Assembly (NCBI GenBank): GCA_019636615.1 | Contig: JAHBXF010000002.1 | Span: 560,001-624,000, forward strand | DNA: 64,000 bases | DNA from: Phycisphaeraceae bacterium | Lineage (GTDB): Bacteria; Planctomycetota; Phycisphaerae; Phycisphaerales; UBA1924 | Direction of reading: 5' to 3' | Shown here: positions 1 to 8,862 of the stretch, in pieces | Layout of the letters: each line of letters begins with the position of its first letter | Numbering within the stretch: the first letter of the stretch is position 1 | The notes under the pieces: generated by a model | Databases searched by the model: none | What the model saw: the letters and a program-made list of their open reading frames with translations, nothing else | Told to the model about the DNA's origin: nothing | Program-made: the position numbers and the translations under genes

Positions 1-1428
1 GTGCTCATCGCAAACTCCAACCTGGTGCCCGCGTGGGCCACGCAGCAGGTCTTCGACGATCTGGCCGCGCGTGGCCTGATGATGTACGGCCAGATGACCG
101 CGGGGTCGTGGATCTACATCGGCACGCAGGGAATTCTCCAGGGAACCTACGAGACGTTCGCCGAGATCGGCCGGTCATGTTTCGGCGGCGACCTTTCCGG
201 CAGGCTGTGCGTCACGGCCGGGTGCGGCGGCATGGGCGGCGCACAGCCTCTGGCGATCACGCTCGCAGGGGGAACGGCCTTGATCGCTGATACAGACCTG
301 AGCCGACTCGAACGCCGGCGCAGCGACAACTACCTCGACGAGATCGCGGGCGGGCTTGACGAGGCCATCGACGCGGCGGTTGCCCTCGCGGCATCGTCGT
401 CCGCGCGATCCGTGGGCGTTCACTGTAACGCGATCGAACTGCTCGAGCGTTTGATCGAGCGTGGCGTGGTGCCCGATGTGCTCACCGACCAGACGAGCGC
501 TCACGACCCGCTGATGGGGTATGTGCCTCTGGGCATGACACACCATGAAGCGGCCCAATACCGAGCCCTCTACCCGGACGAGTATCAGGCCCATGCGTGC
601 CGCAGCATGGCCAGGCATGTGCGGGCGATGCTCGAACTTCAGCGTCGCGGCGCGGTCACATTTGACTACGGCAACAACATCCGCCAGCGCGCGCTCGACC
701 AGGGCGTCTCCGATGCGTTCGCATTCCCCGGGTTTGTTCCCGCGTATATCCGGCCCCAGTTCTGTCTCGGGCGGGGCCCCTTCAGGTGGGTCGCGCTCTC
801 GGGCGACCCCCGCGACATCTACGTGACCGATCGTGCCGTTCTCGACGCTTTCCCGGCCGACGCGGGGCCCTACGCCCAGCGGTTGCACAACTGGATTCTG
901 TCGTGCCACAAGAACCCCGAAGCGCTCCTGGCGGGCGACTTTGACCGCTGCGAGCCACGATTCCAGTTCCAGGGGCTTCCCGCGAGGATCTGCTGGCTTG
1001 GCTACGGCGAGCGAGACCGTGCGGGGCTGATCTTCAACGATCTTGTCGCGTCCGGCGCGGTCAAGGCACCCATCGTGATCGGCAGGGATCACCTCGACTG
1101 CGGCAGCGTGGCCAGCCCAAACCGCGAGACCGAAGCGATGAAGGACGGCACCGACGCTGTGAGCGACTGGGCCATTCTCAACGCCATGGTCAATATTGCC
1201 AGCGGCGCATCCTGGGTTTCGTTCCACCACGGGGGTGGCGTGGGCATCGGCTACTCGCAGCACGCCGGGCAGGTGGTCGTGGCCGATGGAACCCCCCAGG
1301 CCGCGGCCAGGGTCGCACGAGTTCTCACCAACGATCCGATGATGGGCGTGCTTCGGCACACCGACGCCGGGTATGACGATGCCCGCGAATGTGCACGGGC
1401 GATGGGCGTTCACATTCCTATGGGATAA
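1..1428 (+). CDS. hutU: Urocanate hydratase, 5'-truncated by window edge
   Basis: Urocanase converts urocanate to imidazolonepropionate in cytoplasmic histidine degradation, using tightly bound NAD+. The visible 475 residues match the family from its early [10 protein letters not shown] segment through the Rossmann region ([10 protein letters not shown]) to the C-terminal [16 protein letters not shown] block. The [14 protein letters not shown] stretch corresponds to the active-site cysteine region. The family is normally about 555 residues, so roughly 80 N-terminal residues lie before base 1, and the GTG at position 1 is an internal valine codon rather than a start. hutG and hutI follow on the same strand, but an oppositely oriented DUF2071 gene sits between, so hutU is not in one uninterrupted operon with them. 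Identification is very secure. Confidence 0.96.
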   Translation: MLIANSNLVPAWATQQVFDDLAARGLMMYGQMTAGSWIYIGTQGILQGTYETFAEIGRSCFGGDLSGRLCVTAGCGGMGGAQPLAITLAGGTALIADTDLSRLERRRSDNYLDEIAGGLDEAIDAAVALAASSSARSVGVHCNAIELLERLIERGVVPDVLTDQTSAHDPLMGYVPLGMTHHEAAQYRALYPDEYQAHACRSMARHVRAMLELQRRGAVTFDYGNNIRQRALDQGVSDAFAFPGFVPAYIRPQFCLGRGPFRWVALSGDPRDIYVTDRAVLDAFPADAGPYAQRLHNWILSCHKNPEALLAGDFDRCEPRFQFQGLPARICWLGYGERDRAGLIFNDLVASGAVKAPIVIGRDHLDCGSVASPNRETEAMKDGTDAVSDWAILNAMVNIASGASWVSFHHGGGVGIGYSQHAGQVVVADGTPQAAARVARVLTNDPMMGVLRHTDAGYDDARECARAMGVHIPMG

Positions 1429-1446
1429 AGACGCTGGGCGAGGGCT

Positions 1447-2154
1447 TCACGCGACTTTGGCGCTCTGGAAGACGGTAACCGGGGAGCCCTCGGCAAGAAT
1501 GATGCTCGCGGGTTTGCACCCTCTGAGAACTTTCCACTCGGGGCCGTAGGCCTGAGCCCAGTCAACTTTGACTTCGTGCCAGGCAAGCCGATACGTGAGC
1601 CATTGAGGGTGGGCGACTCGGTACATGAGCGTGAAGCCGGCCCGGTCGCGCCCGAAGCCCCACTCGTGTTCCTTGAACCACGTCTCGTCGCTTTCCTGAG
1701 ATGGCAAGAGGGGCGGGTCTTTGGTTGTCGCCAGCGTGATGCGCTGTGTTCGCCCGCCGACGCAGAACGTGTGTTCGATCTGGGTGCCGTCGGCCAAGCG
1801 GTGTACATCGCTGGCCATAGGCACGCGTTGGTAGGGTTCGTTGTAGATGAACTTGGCCACCCAGGCCACGACCCGCTTGGGGACAAACTCCTTGATGAAA
1901 CAGACGCCCCGCTGCTCGCCTCGCTTCACATAGAACCTGAGATTCACCTCGGGAAACGCTCGATAGCCCGGGATTGCCCAGCCTTTGACAGCGACATCAT
2001 CGAAGTCGAATGCCACCAGAGAGATAAAGGGCGTGCCGTGCAGCGTGTCGAGTTCACAGCCGCGGGGCACGTGGGGTAAGAGCAGGTCAGCCGGCACCGG
2101 ATACGAAATGATGGCGACATTCGACCAGTGAGCTTTGAGAAAGGCCCGCTGCAT
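1447..2154 (-). CDS. DUF2071 (YqjF-like) family protein
   Basis: A 235-residue protein of the DUF2071/YqjF family, whose biochemical role is unknown. The family-typical opening is visible (AHWSNVAIISYPVP, then LLLPHVPRGCELDT), as is the later FPEVNLRFYVKRG segment. The reading frame extends upstream to 2334, but I place the start at the ATG at 2154. Family homology begins there, and a TATACT hexamer lies 7 bases upstream, which fits a leaderless transcript. The longer frame would also overlap hutG. It is inserted between hutU and hutG on the opposite strand, which suggests insertion into the hut cluster. No signal peptide or membrane segment is visible. Confidence 0.85.
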   Translation of the reverse strand: MQRAFLKAHWSNVAIISYPVPADLLLPHVPRGCELDTLHGTPFISLVAFDFDDVAVKGWAIPGYRAFPEVNLRFYVKRGEQRGVCFIKEFVPKRVVAWVAKFIYNEPYQRVPMASDVHRLADGTQIEHTFCVGGRTQRITLATTKDPPLLPSQESDETWFKEHEWGFGRDRAGFTLMYRVAHPQWLTYRLAWHEVKVDWAQAYGPEWKVLRGCKPASIILAEGSPVTVFQSAKVA

Positions 2155-2161
2155 CAATCTC

Positions 2162-2189
2162 AGTATACCAGTCCGCAGGCCCCGGCCAA
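2162..2189 (-). promoter_or_regulatory. Predicted promoter of the DUF2071 gene
   Basis: On the minus strand TTGGCC (2184-2189) and TATACT (2162-2167) are separated by 16 bases. The -10 hexamer ends 7 bases before the ATG at 2154, so transcription would start at or next to the start codon. There is no Shine-Dalgarno sequence. Confidence 0.55.
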
Positions 2190-2225
2190 GCGAAATCGGC
2201 ACTTCTGTCACGAATTTCCCCCTCC

Positions 2226-2231
2226 TACGCT
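2226..2231 (+). promoter_or_regulatory. Predicted -10 element of hutG-hutI
   Basis: TACGCT lies 6 bases upstream of the hutG GTG start with no Shine-Dalgarno between them. The same local context (CTACGCTC followed within a few bases by a start codon) precedes trpD. No good -35 is visible. The element decides the GTG start at 2238. Confidence 0.4.
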
Positions 2232-2237
2232 CGGGTC

Positions 2238-3221
2238 GTGTCAGGATCCTCTTGGGCTCATCTTCCGGGTCGGCCCCCCCACTGCACACCCGCTCAGTGG
2301 CGGGCCGCCATCGCGCCAACCCGCTTCGCGGCATCCATCGAACGGGAGTATTCAGGAAAGGCCGAAGTGGTGCTGATCGGATTGCCCGACGATACCGGTG
2401 TTGCCCTCAACAGCGGCCGAGTCGGCGCCGCGGGCGGGCCCAACGCGGTGCGAGAGGCGCTGGCGACCTACGGCGTTGCTTCGCCCGCTGACGTGGTGTG
2501 GCCGCGTGTGTTCGACGCCGGCGATGTGGTGCCCGCGGCGGGAACTGGCGAAGAAGCCATGCGAGCGACCCACGACAGGGTCTCCGATGCCGCGCAGTGG
2601 CTTGTTCTCCGCGGTCTTTTCCCCATCGCTATCGGCGGTGGGCATGATCTCACCTACGCCTTTGTGCGAGGCGTGCTGCGTGGCCTGAGGCAACTCAAGG
2701 GTAATGCGCACCTCACGCTCGACGGGGTATATCTCGATGCGCACCTAGACGTGCGCGACACGCCGGGCAGCGGCATGCCCTTCCGAAGGCTCATCCAGGA
2801 GGGCTTCGCGCGGCGGCTGTGCGCCGCGGGCATCAATCCATTCGTGAATGACCGCGATCACACCGGCTGGCTCATGGCGCAGAGCGGCTCGGTCGTTTGC
2901 GGCGTAGAAGGCATGGCCAAGGCCGTGGCAGGGTTCTGCGAAAATCCCGGCGGGGCGGCAGGGCCGATGTTCTTCAGTCTCGATATGGATGTCTTCGACA
3001 GTGCCTACGCCCCCGGGGTGAGCGCGATCAACCCCAGCGGCGCGTCCCCGAGAGAAATCGAGCCGCTGATCACGCTCGCGGGGCAGAACACGCGGACAGT
3101 CTGCTTCGACATCATGGAGTTGTGCCCGGCGCACGATGTGCAAGGCCGCGCGGCGAGACTCGCGGCCCACATGCTGCTTGCGTTCCTGGCGGGCTACTCA
3201 CGCCGATCGCTCGGAGACTGA
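2238..3221 (+). CDS. hutG: Formimidoylglutamase / arginase-family ureohydrolase
   Basis: A 327-residue binuclear-manganese ureohydrolase, probably cleaving N-formimidoylglutamate to glutamate and formamide as the last step of histidine degradation. The three metal-ligand motifs are all present: AIGGGHD (about residues 132-138), DAHLDVRD and SLDMDVFD. The PHCTPAQWRAAI opening and the GRVGAAGGPNAVREAL segment are typical of the HutG branch rather than agmatinase. The start is a GTG with a -10-like TACGCT directly upstream. hutI begins 6 bases after the stop, so the two genes are co-transcribed. Agmatinase or arginase is possible on motifs alone, but the hut context favours formimidoylglutamase. 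Confidence 0.88.
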   Translation: MSGSSWAHLPGRPPHCTPAQWRAAIAPTRFAASIEREYSGKAEVVLIGLPDDTGVALNSGRVGAAGGPNAVREALATYGVASPADVVWPRVFDAGDVVPAAGTGEEAMRATHDRVSDAAQWLVLRGLFPIAIGGGHDLTYAFVRGVLRGLRQLKGNAHLTLDGVYLDAHLDVRDTPGSGMPFRRLIQEGFARRLCAAGINPFVNDRDHTGWLMAQSGSVVCGVEGMAKAVAGFCENPGGAAGPMFFSLDMDVFDSAYAPGVSAINPSGASPREIEPLITLAGQNTRTVCFDIMELCPAHDVQGRAARLAAHMLLAFLAGYSRRSLGD

Positions 3222-3227
3222 TACACG

Positions 3228-4484
3228 ATGACCAACCCGGTTCGAGAAAGCGCCGCGAAAGAACGAACCCTCATCAAGGGGGCACGCGTGCTTACATTGA
3301 GAGGTTCGCGTCGCCGAAGGGGCACCGCCTTCGGCGACCTGGGCGTGCTGCCCTGCGCCGACGTGCTCATCGAGGGTGAGACCATCGCGGCGGTCGGGCC
3401 GCACATCACCGCGGATCAAGGGCCCTCCACGACCGTCATCGAGGCGCGCGGCCGCGTGCTGATGCCTGGGTTCGTCGACTGTCATACACACGCCTGCTGG
3501 GCCGGGGATCGACTCGACGAGTGGGAGCGGCGGCTCGCCGGCGCGGACTATCTGGAAATTCTCGCCGCCGGCGGCGGGATCATGTCCACCGTTCGCGCGG
3601 TTCGTGCCGGTTCCAGAGAAGGTCTCGCGTCTTTGCTGGCCCGGCGACTCTCGATGTTTTTGCAGTCCGGAACGACGACGGTGGAGGTCAAGAGCGGGTA
3701 TGGCCTGAACACGCAGGCCGAGTTGATGATGCTCGGCGCGATCGATGACGCCGCGTCGGCATGGCGGGGCACCCTCGTGCCCACGGCCCTTCTCGGGCAC
3801 GCGATCGACACCGATCAGCCGGAGTTCATCGATCGCACGATCACGGAGACACTCGACGCGGTGCACGAGGCATACCCCGGAGTCACGATTGATGCGTACT
3901 GCGAACGCGGGGCATGGAGTGTGCGAGACACCATCGCGCTCTTCCGGCGTGCGGCGTCGATGGGTCACCCGGTGCGGGTCCACGCCGATCAGTTCACGAG
4001 TCTGGGGATGACCCCCGCCGCGGTAGAACTCGGCGCCAGATCGGTCGATCATCTCGAAGCGTCGACACCCGAAGATCTTGGCGTGCTGGCCGGATCAGAG
4101 ACGTTCGGCGTGGGTTTGCCTGTGTGCGGGCTTCACCTGGCGGACCACAGATACGCCCCGCTTCGCACCCTCGCCGGCATGGGCGGACTCGTTGCCATCG
4201 CCACCAACCTCAACCCCGGTTCCGCGCCCTGCGGCTCGATGCCGCTTGCCGTCGCTGTCGCGGTGCGCTGCTGCGGGCTCACCCCCGCACAGGCGATCAT
4301 CGCGGCAACCCTTCACGGCGCCGAAGTGCTGGGGATGTCGGATCGGGGCATGATCGTTGCGGGTCAACGCGCGGATGTCGTCCTGCTCTCGCAAACGGAT
4401 GAGCGTGCCCTGGCGTTTGAGTTGGGTAGCGACCCTGTGGATGTCGTCATCGCGGGCGGCGCGGTGATGAAGCATCGGGCGTGA
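3228..4484 (+). CDS. hutI: Imidazolonepropionase
   Basis: A 418-residue cytoplasmic amidohydrolase that opens the imidazolone ring to give N-formimidoyl-L-glutamate in histidine catabolism. The metal-binding HxH is in PGFVDCHTHACWAG, followed by the family-specific GGGIMSTVRAVR, the later histidine in RVHADQFT, and ATNLNPGSAPC. Length matches the family (about 400-420). It starts with ATG 6 bases after hutG, completing a hutG-hutI pair. It converges on the next gene with only 16 bases between stops and no obvious terminator hairpin. Very secure. Confidence 0.95.
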   Translation: MTNPVRESAAKERTLIKGARVLTLRGSRRRRGTAFGDLGVLPCADVLIEGETIAAVGPHITADQGPSTTVIEARGRVLMPGFVDCHTHACWAGDRLDEWERRLAGADYLEILAAGGGIMSTVRAVRAGSREGLASLLARRLSMFLQSGTTTVEVKSGYGLNTQAELMMLGAIDDAASAWRGTLVPTALLGHAIDTDQPEFIDRTITETLDAVHEAYPGVTIDAYCERGAWSVRDTIALFRRAASMGHPVRVHADQFTSLGMTPAAVELGARSVDHLEASTPEDLGVLAGSETFGVGLPVCGLHLADHRYAPLRTLAGMGGLVAIATNLNPGSAPCGSMPLAVAVAVRCCGLTPAQAIIAATLHGAEVLGMSDRGMIVAGQRADVVLLSQTDERALAFELGSDPVDVVIAGGAVMKHRA

Positions 4485-4500
4485 AGGGCGGTGTACGGGG

Positions 4501-7143
4501 CTACCTGGGCGGCGAGTCCAGCCGTTCACGCTCGATGTACCTTCTGAATACGCGGCGAACGAGGTCGCTGTATTGCGGGGGAACGGCCTGCTGTTCGATG
4601 GCTCGTTCGGCGCCCTGTGCCGCGCTTCGCAGTCCGTCGCTCAGGCCAGTCGCACCGGTGGGAGCGGGTGCGCCTTCGCCTGTCGGCGGCGCGTCCCACT
4701 CTGCGATGACACGCGACGGGGGTTGGGATGGATCCGCCGGGCGGCGTAGATCGATGGGCTCGGTATCGAACGGTCGCCCAGAGGGTGTGTTCGCTCGGCC
4801 TCGTGGAGATGCCATTGGCCCCAGGCCCCCACCACCTCCGGATCCTTCGCCCTTGGGCATTGCTTCGCCAGGCGACGAGGGATCCATGCTTTGTGCGATT
4901 CGCTGGAGTTCCCGTGCGGCTTCCTTTCGCTGCTCGGGGGAAAGGCCATCGAGCAGTTTCTCGGCTTGCCTGCGGAGCCGTTGCGACTCTTCCGCGGAAC
5001 GCTGCGCCTCGTTCCCTTGTCTCGCGGCATTCCGCAGGGTTTGGGCCAGCCGCTCGAAGCCTTGAGGCGTGGAGGTGGGCTGTTGCTCCCCCTGAGATCC
5101 GCCGGGCTGTTGAGACTGAGGCGAGGGTTGGCCTTGGGCCTGAGGCGCAGGCTGTTGTTGATTGGCGGAAGGCTGCGGCTGAGGGATTGTCTCTTGAGTC
5201 GGCGTAGCCCCCTCCCCGGGCGTCGCTTGCGGTGTGTTCTCGCCAGTGCTTTGCTGGCTCAGGGGTTGCTGCTGCTGCGGAGTTCCGGCCGGGGATGGTG
5301 TTGGAGCAGGAACAGATTGTGGTTGTGGTTGAGCCCCTTGCCCCGGAGATTGCTCGGGAGCGGTGCCCTGGGGTTGTGACTGGGTGTCAGTGACAGCACC
5401 CGACGGTTGGGGAGGCGAGCCAGAGGGCTGCCCTCCTTCGGTCTTGGGGGTAGGCTGCGGCTTCGGCGCGGCTTCTGTGCCAGTTTGGGCGGGCGACTGC
5501 TCTTGGCCACCAGCAGGAGACGTCTCCTGCTTGGCCCCTTGCTGCTGTTGGTTACGTGAACCATCGCGGGGAGGCGCCTGATCGCCGCCTGGAGTCTGCG
5601 GACTTTGCTGGCGGGGCTGCGCTGGTGGCTGCGGATCGGCAGGTTGAGTTGCGGGATCGGTTGTTGTGGGTTGATCCTTTGGTAGCGCAGCATCAGACGA
5701 AGGGGGCGTCGGCGCGGGTGTAGTTGGCGGATCTTGCGGAACGTCTTGCGGCCTTGGTGCGTCGGCCGGCGAGCGAGGCGCACGGTTGAGTTCATCCGCG
5801 GCAGCGTCGAAAGATTCTGCAAGATCTTCGAAGGTGCGCGCGATGTCGTTGTTCAGGGATGTATCCTGATTGCCGCCTGGTTGCGTGGGTTGCCGCGGAG
5901 GTGTTGGTTGATCGGTCTGAGGAGGTTCTGATGCCGAGGGCGGGTTCGTCAAAGCCGCAGGTGGGCTCGGCGGCAACCCCGGATCCCGCCCTGCCGGGGG
6001 GCTCGCGGCAGCATCAGACTCGCCTGGTTGAGAATCGGCCGTGGAGATCGGCTGAGAAGTAGGTGGCAACGGCTGGCTTTCACGGGCCGTCATCTCTCTC
6101 GCGGCCTGCCGGAATGCCTCTGAAAGCCTCCGGAGTTCTTCTGCTTTGTCTGCGGCCTGTTCGGACGGCGCTCCTGACGATTCAGAGCCGATGTTCCGGG
6201 CGATTTCTGCCGCACGTTCAAGGTCGCCGGCCGAGATTGCCTTGGCGAGTTCGCTGCGAGATTGCGCACGCTGGGCCACGCGCGCCGCCGCTTCTCGAAC
6301 CGCTTCATCGCGATGCATGGCTCGGCGAGAATCATCTTCCATGCGTTGCGAGGCCCGCAGCGCGGCTTCCGCCGCGCGAGATCGCGCGGCCGCGAGAGTC
6401 TCGGGGTCGCGTGCGCCACGGAGTTCCGCCTCCAGGGCTTCCACTTCGCGCCGTACATCCTCGGAGGGGGCATCCTGCGCGCCGGTATCGTTGGCGGCGT
6501 TGTACGCCCGCAGCATCTCAGAAAGTTCGGCCACTTCGGCCCTTACTTGCTCGTGGTTGATCAGAGCGGCCTTCAACGCCTCTGATCCAGTACGGCTCGG
6601 CAGCGGCAAGAGAACCCCGGCCGCGGCAAAGGCCGCCGCGATGAGCGCTGCCCAGCCCATCCTGGCGGGGGCATGGTGCGGCACAAGAGGCACCAGTCTG
6701 CGCACATCGACCGACGCAGCCAGTTGCTCGGCTTGTGCGAGCAGAAGACCGACGAAAGGTCGGTCTGTTTCACGCCCAACGCTCGACGCTGAGCCCAGTT
6801 CGAGTGTTGAACGTATCAGGTCTTTCGAGCCCAGGGTGGAATCGGCGTGCAGCGCGGCGGAGGTAAGGCGGCCGGGCAAAAGCCATGCATGCACAAGGCC
6901 CGCGAACAGGGCGATGGCCGCGGGCACGATCAGCACGAGCGAGAGCAGCCACAGCCAGGGTTGCCACGAGGTTGACCAGGAGTGTTGCACGGCCCCGAGG
7001 CCAGTCCATCGGGCCATGAGCATGCCGGAAGCGAGCACCCCTCCCCAGCCAATGTAAAGCCATGGGGAGGCCGCCACGACGCGGGCAAGCGCAAGCCGGC
7101 GCCTCACGCGGCCGCAGAGGCTGAGCGTTTGGGGTATTGCCAC
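4501..7143 (-). CDS. Large Pro/Gln-rich membrane protein, unknown function
   Basis: 880 residues, not assigned to a characterised family. Visible architecture: two hydrophobic segments near residues 24-46 and 62-90, a third near 161-181, and a long Ala/Glu/Arg-rich helical region (about 185-355) likely to form coiled coils. A very low-complexity Pro/Gln/Ser/Thr/Gly linker (about 356-690) follows. Then comes a second Gln/Arg-rich helical segment with LSPEQRKEAARELQRIAQ, a Gly/Pro stretch, and a short conserved-looking C-terminus ending in a DLVRRVFRRYIER helix. Some planctomycete and DUF4175-like proteins share this plan, which is a weak resemblance only. The GTG start at 7143 has TACAAT 5 bases upstream, suggesting a leaderless mRNA. 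Divergent from trpD and convergent with hutI. Confidence 0.75.
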   Translation of the reverse strand: MAIPQTLSLCGRVRRRLALARVVAASPWLYIGWGGVLASGMLMARWTGLGAVQHSWSTSWQPWLWLLSLVLIVPAAIALFAGLVHAWLLPGRLTSAALHADSTLGSKDLIRSTLELGSASSVGRETDRPFVGLLLAQAEQLAASVDVRRLVPLVPHHAPARMGWAALIAAAFAAAGVLLPLPSRTGSEALKAALINHEQVRAEVAELSEMLRAYNAANDTGAQDAPSEDVRREVEALEAELRGARDPETLAAARSRAAEAALRASQRMEDDSRRAMHRDEAVREAAARVAQRAQSRSELAKAISAGDLERAAEIARNIGSESSGAPSEQAADKAEELRRLSEAFRQAAREMTARESQPLPPTSQPISTADSQPGESDAAASPPAGRDPGLPPSPPAALTNPPSASEPPQTDQPTPPRQPTQPGGNQDTSLNNDIARTFEDLAESFDAAADELNRAPRSPADAPRPQDVPQDPPTTPAPTPPSSDAALPKDQPTTTDPATQPADPQPPAQPRQQSPQTPGGDQAPPRDGSRNQQQQGAKQETSPAGGQEQSPAQTGTEAAPKPQPTPKTEGGQPSGSPPQPSGAVTDTQSQPQGTAPEQSPGQGAQPQPQSVPAPTPSPAGTPQQQQPLSQQSTGENTPQATPGEGATPTQETIPQPQPSANQQQPAPQAQGQPSPQSQQPGGSQGEQQPTSTPQGFERLAQTLRNAARQGNEAQRSAEESQRLRRQAEKLLDGLSPEQRKEAARELQRIAQSMDPSSPGEAMPKGEGSGGGGGLGPMASPRGRANTPSGRPFDTEPIDLRRPADPSQPPSRVIAEWDAPPTGEGAPAPTGATGLSDGLRSAAQGAERAIEQQAVPPQYSDLVRRVFRRYIERERLDSPPR

Positions 7144-7148
7144 ATGAG

Positions 7149-7192
7149 ATTGTACGGTGCAAGCACCCCGATAAGTTCGCCATTGCTACGCT
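7149..7192. promoter_or_regulatory. Divergent promoter pair between the Pro/Gln-rich gene and trpD
   Basis: Minus strand: TACAAT at 7149-7154, 5 bases before the GTG at 7143, with a weak AACTTA 17 bases further upstream. Plus strand: TACGCT at 7187-7192, 9 bases before the trpD ATG at 7202. Neither gene has a Shine-Dalgarno sequence, so both transcripts are probably leaderless or nearly so. Confidence 0.5.
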
Positions 7193-7201
7193 CAGGCCGT
7201 C

Positions 7202-8230
7202 ATGACTCCTGTGCAGGAAACACTCGCCCGGCTCGCCCAGGGGGCTTTGCTGGGCATCGAACAGACCTCAGATTTCTTCGAGGAGATTTTCGCCGGGCGT
7301 GCGGACGATGCACAGATCGCCGCGGCGCTGTCCATGATGCAGGTTCGGGGCGTCACCATCAACGAACTCATCGGCGCGGCTCGAACGATGCGGCGGCACG
7401 CGACCGCCGTTTCCACCGAGGGTGTCGGGGGTGTCGTGATCGACACCTGCGGCACCGGGGGTGCTCCAAAGACATTCAACGTGTCAACGGTTGCGGCGCT
7501 GGTGGTGGCGGCCGCCGCGCCCGGAAAAGTGAGCATCGCCAAGCACGGCAACCGCAGCCGGAGCGGGCGAGGATCAGCCGAACTTCTGATGGAACTTGGT
7601 GTCAACGTGGACGCCCCAACCGAAATTCAGGCGAGGTGTTTGAGAGAGGTCGGCGTGTGCTTCTGTTTCGCCATACACCACCACCCCGCGGCCAAGCACG
7701 CGGCGGCCGCGAGGCGGGCGTTGGCCTTCCCGACGATTTTCAACCTGCTCGGGCCGCTGTGCAACCCAGCGGGCGCCACGCGTCAGTTGCTCGGGGTGTA
7801 CACGCGTCAGGCGGTCGAGCCCATGGCTCGCGCGCTGGTGGCGCTGGGCAGTGAAAAAGCCTGGGTTGTTCATGGAGAAGATGGTCTTGACGAGGTGTCG
7901 ATCACAGGCCCCACCACGGTGGTCCAGGTGCACGCGGGAGAGGTTCGCGTGTTTGACATCAGACCGGAAGAGTCGGGGATTGACCTTCGCCCCATGAGGG
8001 AGATTGTCGCGGATGATCTGGCGGCGGCGGTGGCGATGGCCAGAGATGTGCTTGCAGGCAGACCGGGCACGCCAAGCGACATGGTGGCGCTCAATGCGGG
8101 TGCCGCGCTGCACGTCGCCGGGGCGGCATCGGATGTGAGGGAAGGCGTGGCGATGGCGCGGGATTCGATGCTCAGCGGCGCGGCCGCGAGGGTGCTTGGC
8201 GGGCTGGCCGAGTGTTCGCGGGCCCGCTGA
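7202..8230 (+). CDS. trpD: Anthranilate phosphoribosyltransferase
   Basis: A 342-residue cytoplasmic enzyme joining anthranilate and phosphoribosyl pyrophosphate in tryptophan synthesis. The glycine-rich phosphoribosyl site is CGTGGAPKTFNVST (about residues 83-96), where most relatives have GTGGD, so the aspartate is replaced by alanine. KHGNRSRSGRGSAELL, FPTIFNLLGPLCNPA and the VVHGEDGLDE block complete the family signature. No other trp gene is adjacent, so tryptophan genes are dispersed here. The ATG at 7202 is preceded by a -10-like TACGCT rather than a ribosome-binding site. Identification is very secure. Confidence 0.95.
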   Translation: MTPVQETLARLAQGALLGIEQTSDFFEEIFAGRADDAQIAAALSMMQVRGVTINELIGAARTMRRHATAVSTEGVGGVVIDTCGTGGAPKTFNVSTVAALVVAAAAPGKVSIAKHGNRSRSGRGSAELLMELGVNVDAPTEIQARCLREVGVCFCFAIHHHPAAKHAAAARRALAFPTIFNLLGPLCNPAGATRQLLGVYTRQAVEPMARALVALGSEKAWVVHGEDGLDEVSITGPTTVVQVHAGEVRVFDIRPEESGIDLRPMREIVADDLAAAVAMARDVLAGRPGTPSDMVALNAGAALHVAGAASDVREGVAMARDSMLSGAAARVLGGLAECSRAR

Positions 8231-8261
8231 ACGCGGACGACTCGAGGCAGTGATACCCCCC

Positions 8262-8267
8262 TACCGT
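8262..8267 (+). promoter_or_regulatory. Possible -10 element of a lipoprotein gene
   Basis: TACCGT lies 6 bases before the ATG at 8274 with no Shine-Dalgarno. The spacing matches other candidate leaderless starts in the window, but the hexamer alone is weak and no -35 is visible. Confidence 0.3.
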
Positions 8268-8273
8268 TGGCTG

Positions 8274-8849
8274 ATGATGAGTATCAAGGCTTTTCGCATG
8301 GAACATGGCCGCAACTCTGTGTCGGTGCTGCTGATCGCGGTCTTCGGCGCGGCCCTGAGCGGGTGCACCGCGGGCAACGAGCGGATCAACCTCGGCGGGC
8401 CATCGCCGGATGCGCAGATCGAGTTTGAATCATTCGCCGGCAGCCGGGTTCCTGCCCCGGTCTCCCCGGCAACGCCATCACTCTCCGGGCTCTCGCGGGC
8501 GCACTGGGCGCCGATCGAGGTGACCACCGTGCCAGATGGGCTGGTTTCGAAGCCACACTATGCGAGCAAGATTGATTTTCGAGACAGCAGCGCAAGGGCC
8601 AGGGGCGAGTTCCCAAGCGCGGTTTCATCGCTGGACGTAACCAGGCAGGCACGATGGGCCAAGGCCAGTGAGGGCCTGCGTGCGCCGGTTCGCGGGGCGT
8701 GGGATCTGGGCAGAATGCTCGCGTGGGACCTGTGGACCACCCCGCCCATGCGGGAGGTCTACACGTCGATTTCGCCGTACGAACGCACGCCGGTGCAGAT
8801 GAACGCCAGGCCGACGGCGTCGCAGCAGGCCCCGGCCGGTCACGAGTAA
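8274..8849 (+). CDS. Small lipoprotein, unknown function
   Basis: About 191 residues if started at the ATG at 8274 (8277 and 8298 are alternatives). The N-terminus is basic, followed by a hydrophobic run and a lipobox ending LSGC near residue 31, so it should be exported and lipidated. The mature part is low in hydrophobicity, Pro/Ser/Ala-rich and shows no domain I recognise. The middle contains a GAWDLGRMLAWDLW motif. It begins 43 bases after trpD, and a rhodanese gene follows after 13 bases, so it may be expressed with either. The upstream frame overlapping trpD is not used in this model. Confidence 0.7.
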   Translation: MMSIKAFRMEHGRNSVSVLLIAVFGAALSGCTAGNERINLGGPSPDAQIEFESFAGSRVPAPVSPATPSLSGLSRAHWAPIEVTTVPDGLVSKPHYASKIDFRDSSARARGEFPSAVSSLDVTRQARWAKASEGLRAPVRGAWDLGRMLAWDLWTTPPMREVYTSISPYERTPVQMNARPTASQQAPAGHE

Positions 8850-8862
8850 AGGGCTTGTGGAG

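Noticed and set aside
175-1413. 412-codon minus-strand open frame over hutU
   Set aside because: Shadow of a well-conserved gene; translation has no family resemblance.
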